Part shown: positions 47,348 through 47,786 of the stretch, in pieces
Position numbering within the stretch: position 1 is the stretch's first letter
Layout: each line of letters starts with the position of its first letter
Origin: Marinomonas foliarum
Lineage (GTDB): Bacteria; Pseudomonadota; Gammaproteobacteria; Pseudomonadales; Marinomonadaceae
Assembly (NCBI RefSeq): GCF_003337275.1
Contig: NZ_QPJQ01000037.1
Coordinates: 1-47,786, forward strand
Direction of reading: 5' to 3'
Length of the DNA: 47,786 nt
The notes under the pieces: generated by a model
The model's input: only the letters and a program-made list of their open reading frames with translations
The model's database searches: none
What the model was told of the DNA's origin: nothing
Translations under genes and position numbers: made by a program

Positions 47348-47786
47348 GATATCTCCTGAATGTTAACATTTTAATAGTGCGCATGCGCGTTTACACCTTT
47401 TTAATTTCACTCAAAAATCCTTTTAACTTTCTGAAGAATAATACTTTTTAATTGGTATCCACAAAAATCAAAAGAGGAAAAACGAGCATGCGCGTTATTC
47501 CATTTATCCACAGCGCGTTATTTCTGCTCTGTGAATCCTTATTCATTGATATTAGGAGACTTTCTTTATTCCTGCTAGTACAAAGCGCGCACTATTGATT
47601 TATTTAAAATGGCTAAACGCGCAAAGATGCTTTTATTTCAAAAATAGACTGTATATACAGTCATAATCAGCTGATTGTCGGCCTAAAGGCGCGACCTTGT
47701 ATCTCTTCTTGATGGGTGTTTAGCTAGCACTTATCGCATCGGGAAATCGGTGAGCTCGTGCGCGACCTGAGCACAAAGATGCTGTT
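47348..47786. other. Non-coding region with DnaA-box-like sites, GCGCGTT repeats and palindromes
   Basis: 439 bases with no supported ORF. TTATCCACA at 47504-47512 is a consensus DnaA box and GTATCCACA at 47455-47463 is one mismatch away. GCGCGTT recurs at 47385, 47490 and 47513 on the plus strand and at 47614-47622 inverted. GCGCATGCGC (47379-47388), GACTGTATATACAGTC (47647-47662) and AATCAGCTGATT (47665-47676) are perfect palindromes. Confidence 0.5.
47676..47695 (-). repeat. Right copy of the 20-bp inverted repeat
   Basis: tgtcggcctaaaggcgcgac is the exact reverse complement of 43322-43341. TTGTA follows one base outside (47697-47701), matching the pentamer at the left end. Confidence 0.75.

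Noticed and set aside
47647..47662. Perfect palindrome GACTGTATATACAGTC as a LexA/SOS box
   Set aside because: The CTG and CAG half-sites are 6 bases apart; known gammaproteobacterial LexA boxes need 10. No SOS gene is in view, so it is reported only as a palindrome.
47350..47665. Chromosomal replication origin
   Set aside because: Only one consensus DnaA box, and no dnaA, gidA/mnmG or rpmH neighbours. It is more likely a local control region or chance.

Overview
The window is a stretch of gammaproteobacterial chromosome. Gene content and order suggest an Oceanospirillales-type marine bacterium, and Marinomonas is my best guess. This rests on remembered family resemblance (the miaB-phoH-ybeY-corC-lnt block, leuS-lptE-holA, a heterotetrameric sarcosine oxidase operon, pqiABC), not on any search. 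I saw no rRNA or tRNA gene and no CRISPR array.

Layout: (a) 0.1-2.3 kb holds a GyrI-like effector-binding protein, a divergent YafY-type WYL regulator with a probable shared operator, and an esterase-like lipoprotein. (b) 2.4-8.6 kb, minus strand, is the sarcosine oxidase operon soxBDAG followed by purU. Demethylation of sarcosine on tetrahydrofolate feeds the one-carbon pool, and PurU releases formate from 10-formyl-THF. (c) 8.8-13.4 kb holds a histone-deacetylase-fold amidohydrolase, an Hpt protein with a degenerate HD-GYP-like half, an EVE-domain protein, a tandem OmpA-domain protein and a convergent outer-membrane barrel. (d) 13.5-23.7 kb is a housekeeping block: miaB, phoH, ybeY, corC/ybeX, lnt, a YbeL-like zinc ribbon protein on the opposite strand, leuS, lptE and holA. 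(e) 23.7-27.8 kb holds a 2OG-Fe(II) oxygenase-like protein, a flavin-reductase-like protein and an unusual 871-residue protein combining two cyclic-nucleotide-binding domains, an acyltransferase-like domain and an SGNH hydrolase.

(f) 28.1-34.0 kb holds dapA with a long structured leader, a GlsB/YeaQ membrane protein, an orphan ParA-like ATPase, a GNAT acetyltransferase, an oxaloacetate-decarboxylase-type PEP mutase family enzyme, a probably frameshifted secreted protein and a CPA1 Na+/H+ antiporter. (g) 34.1-40.2 kb holds an RsbQ-like hydrolase, the pqiABC envelope lipid-transport operon, an LEA-type lipoprotein and a polytopic membrane protein. (h) 40.5-43.2 kb holds a lysine-rich 39-residue protein, rluF with a long basic tail, a ribbon-helix-helix protein and a PfpI/DJ-1 protein.

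(i) 43.3-47.8 kb differs from the rest. Small, mostly unrecognised genes all lie on the minus strand, and several are separated by imperfect palindromes with the architecture of integron attC sites. One is a 57-bp site that fits the canonical form very well. The genes encode a secreted HExxH peptidase-like protein, an HNH endonuclease, three membrane proteins, a small acidic protein and a phage late-control-D fragment sitting beside a half attC. I read this as part of a chromosomal integron cassette array. No integrase is visible, and from the cassette orientation it should lie beyond the right edge. A 20-bp inverted repeat with an apparent 5-bp target duplication (TTGTA) brackets the block. 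Its right end holds a 440-bp non-coding segment with a DnaA-box-like site, repeated GCGCGTT motifs and clustered palindromes.
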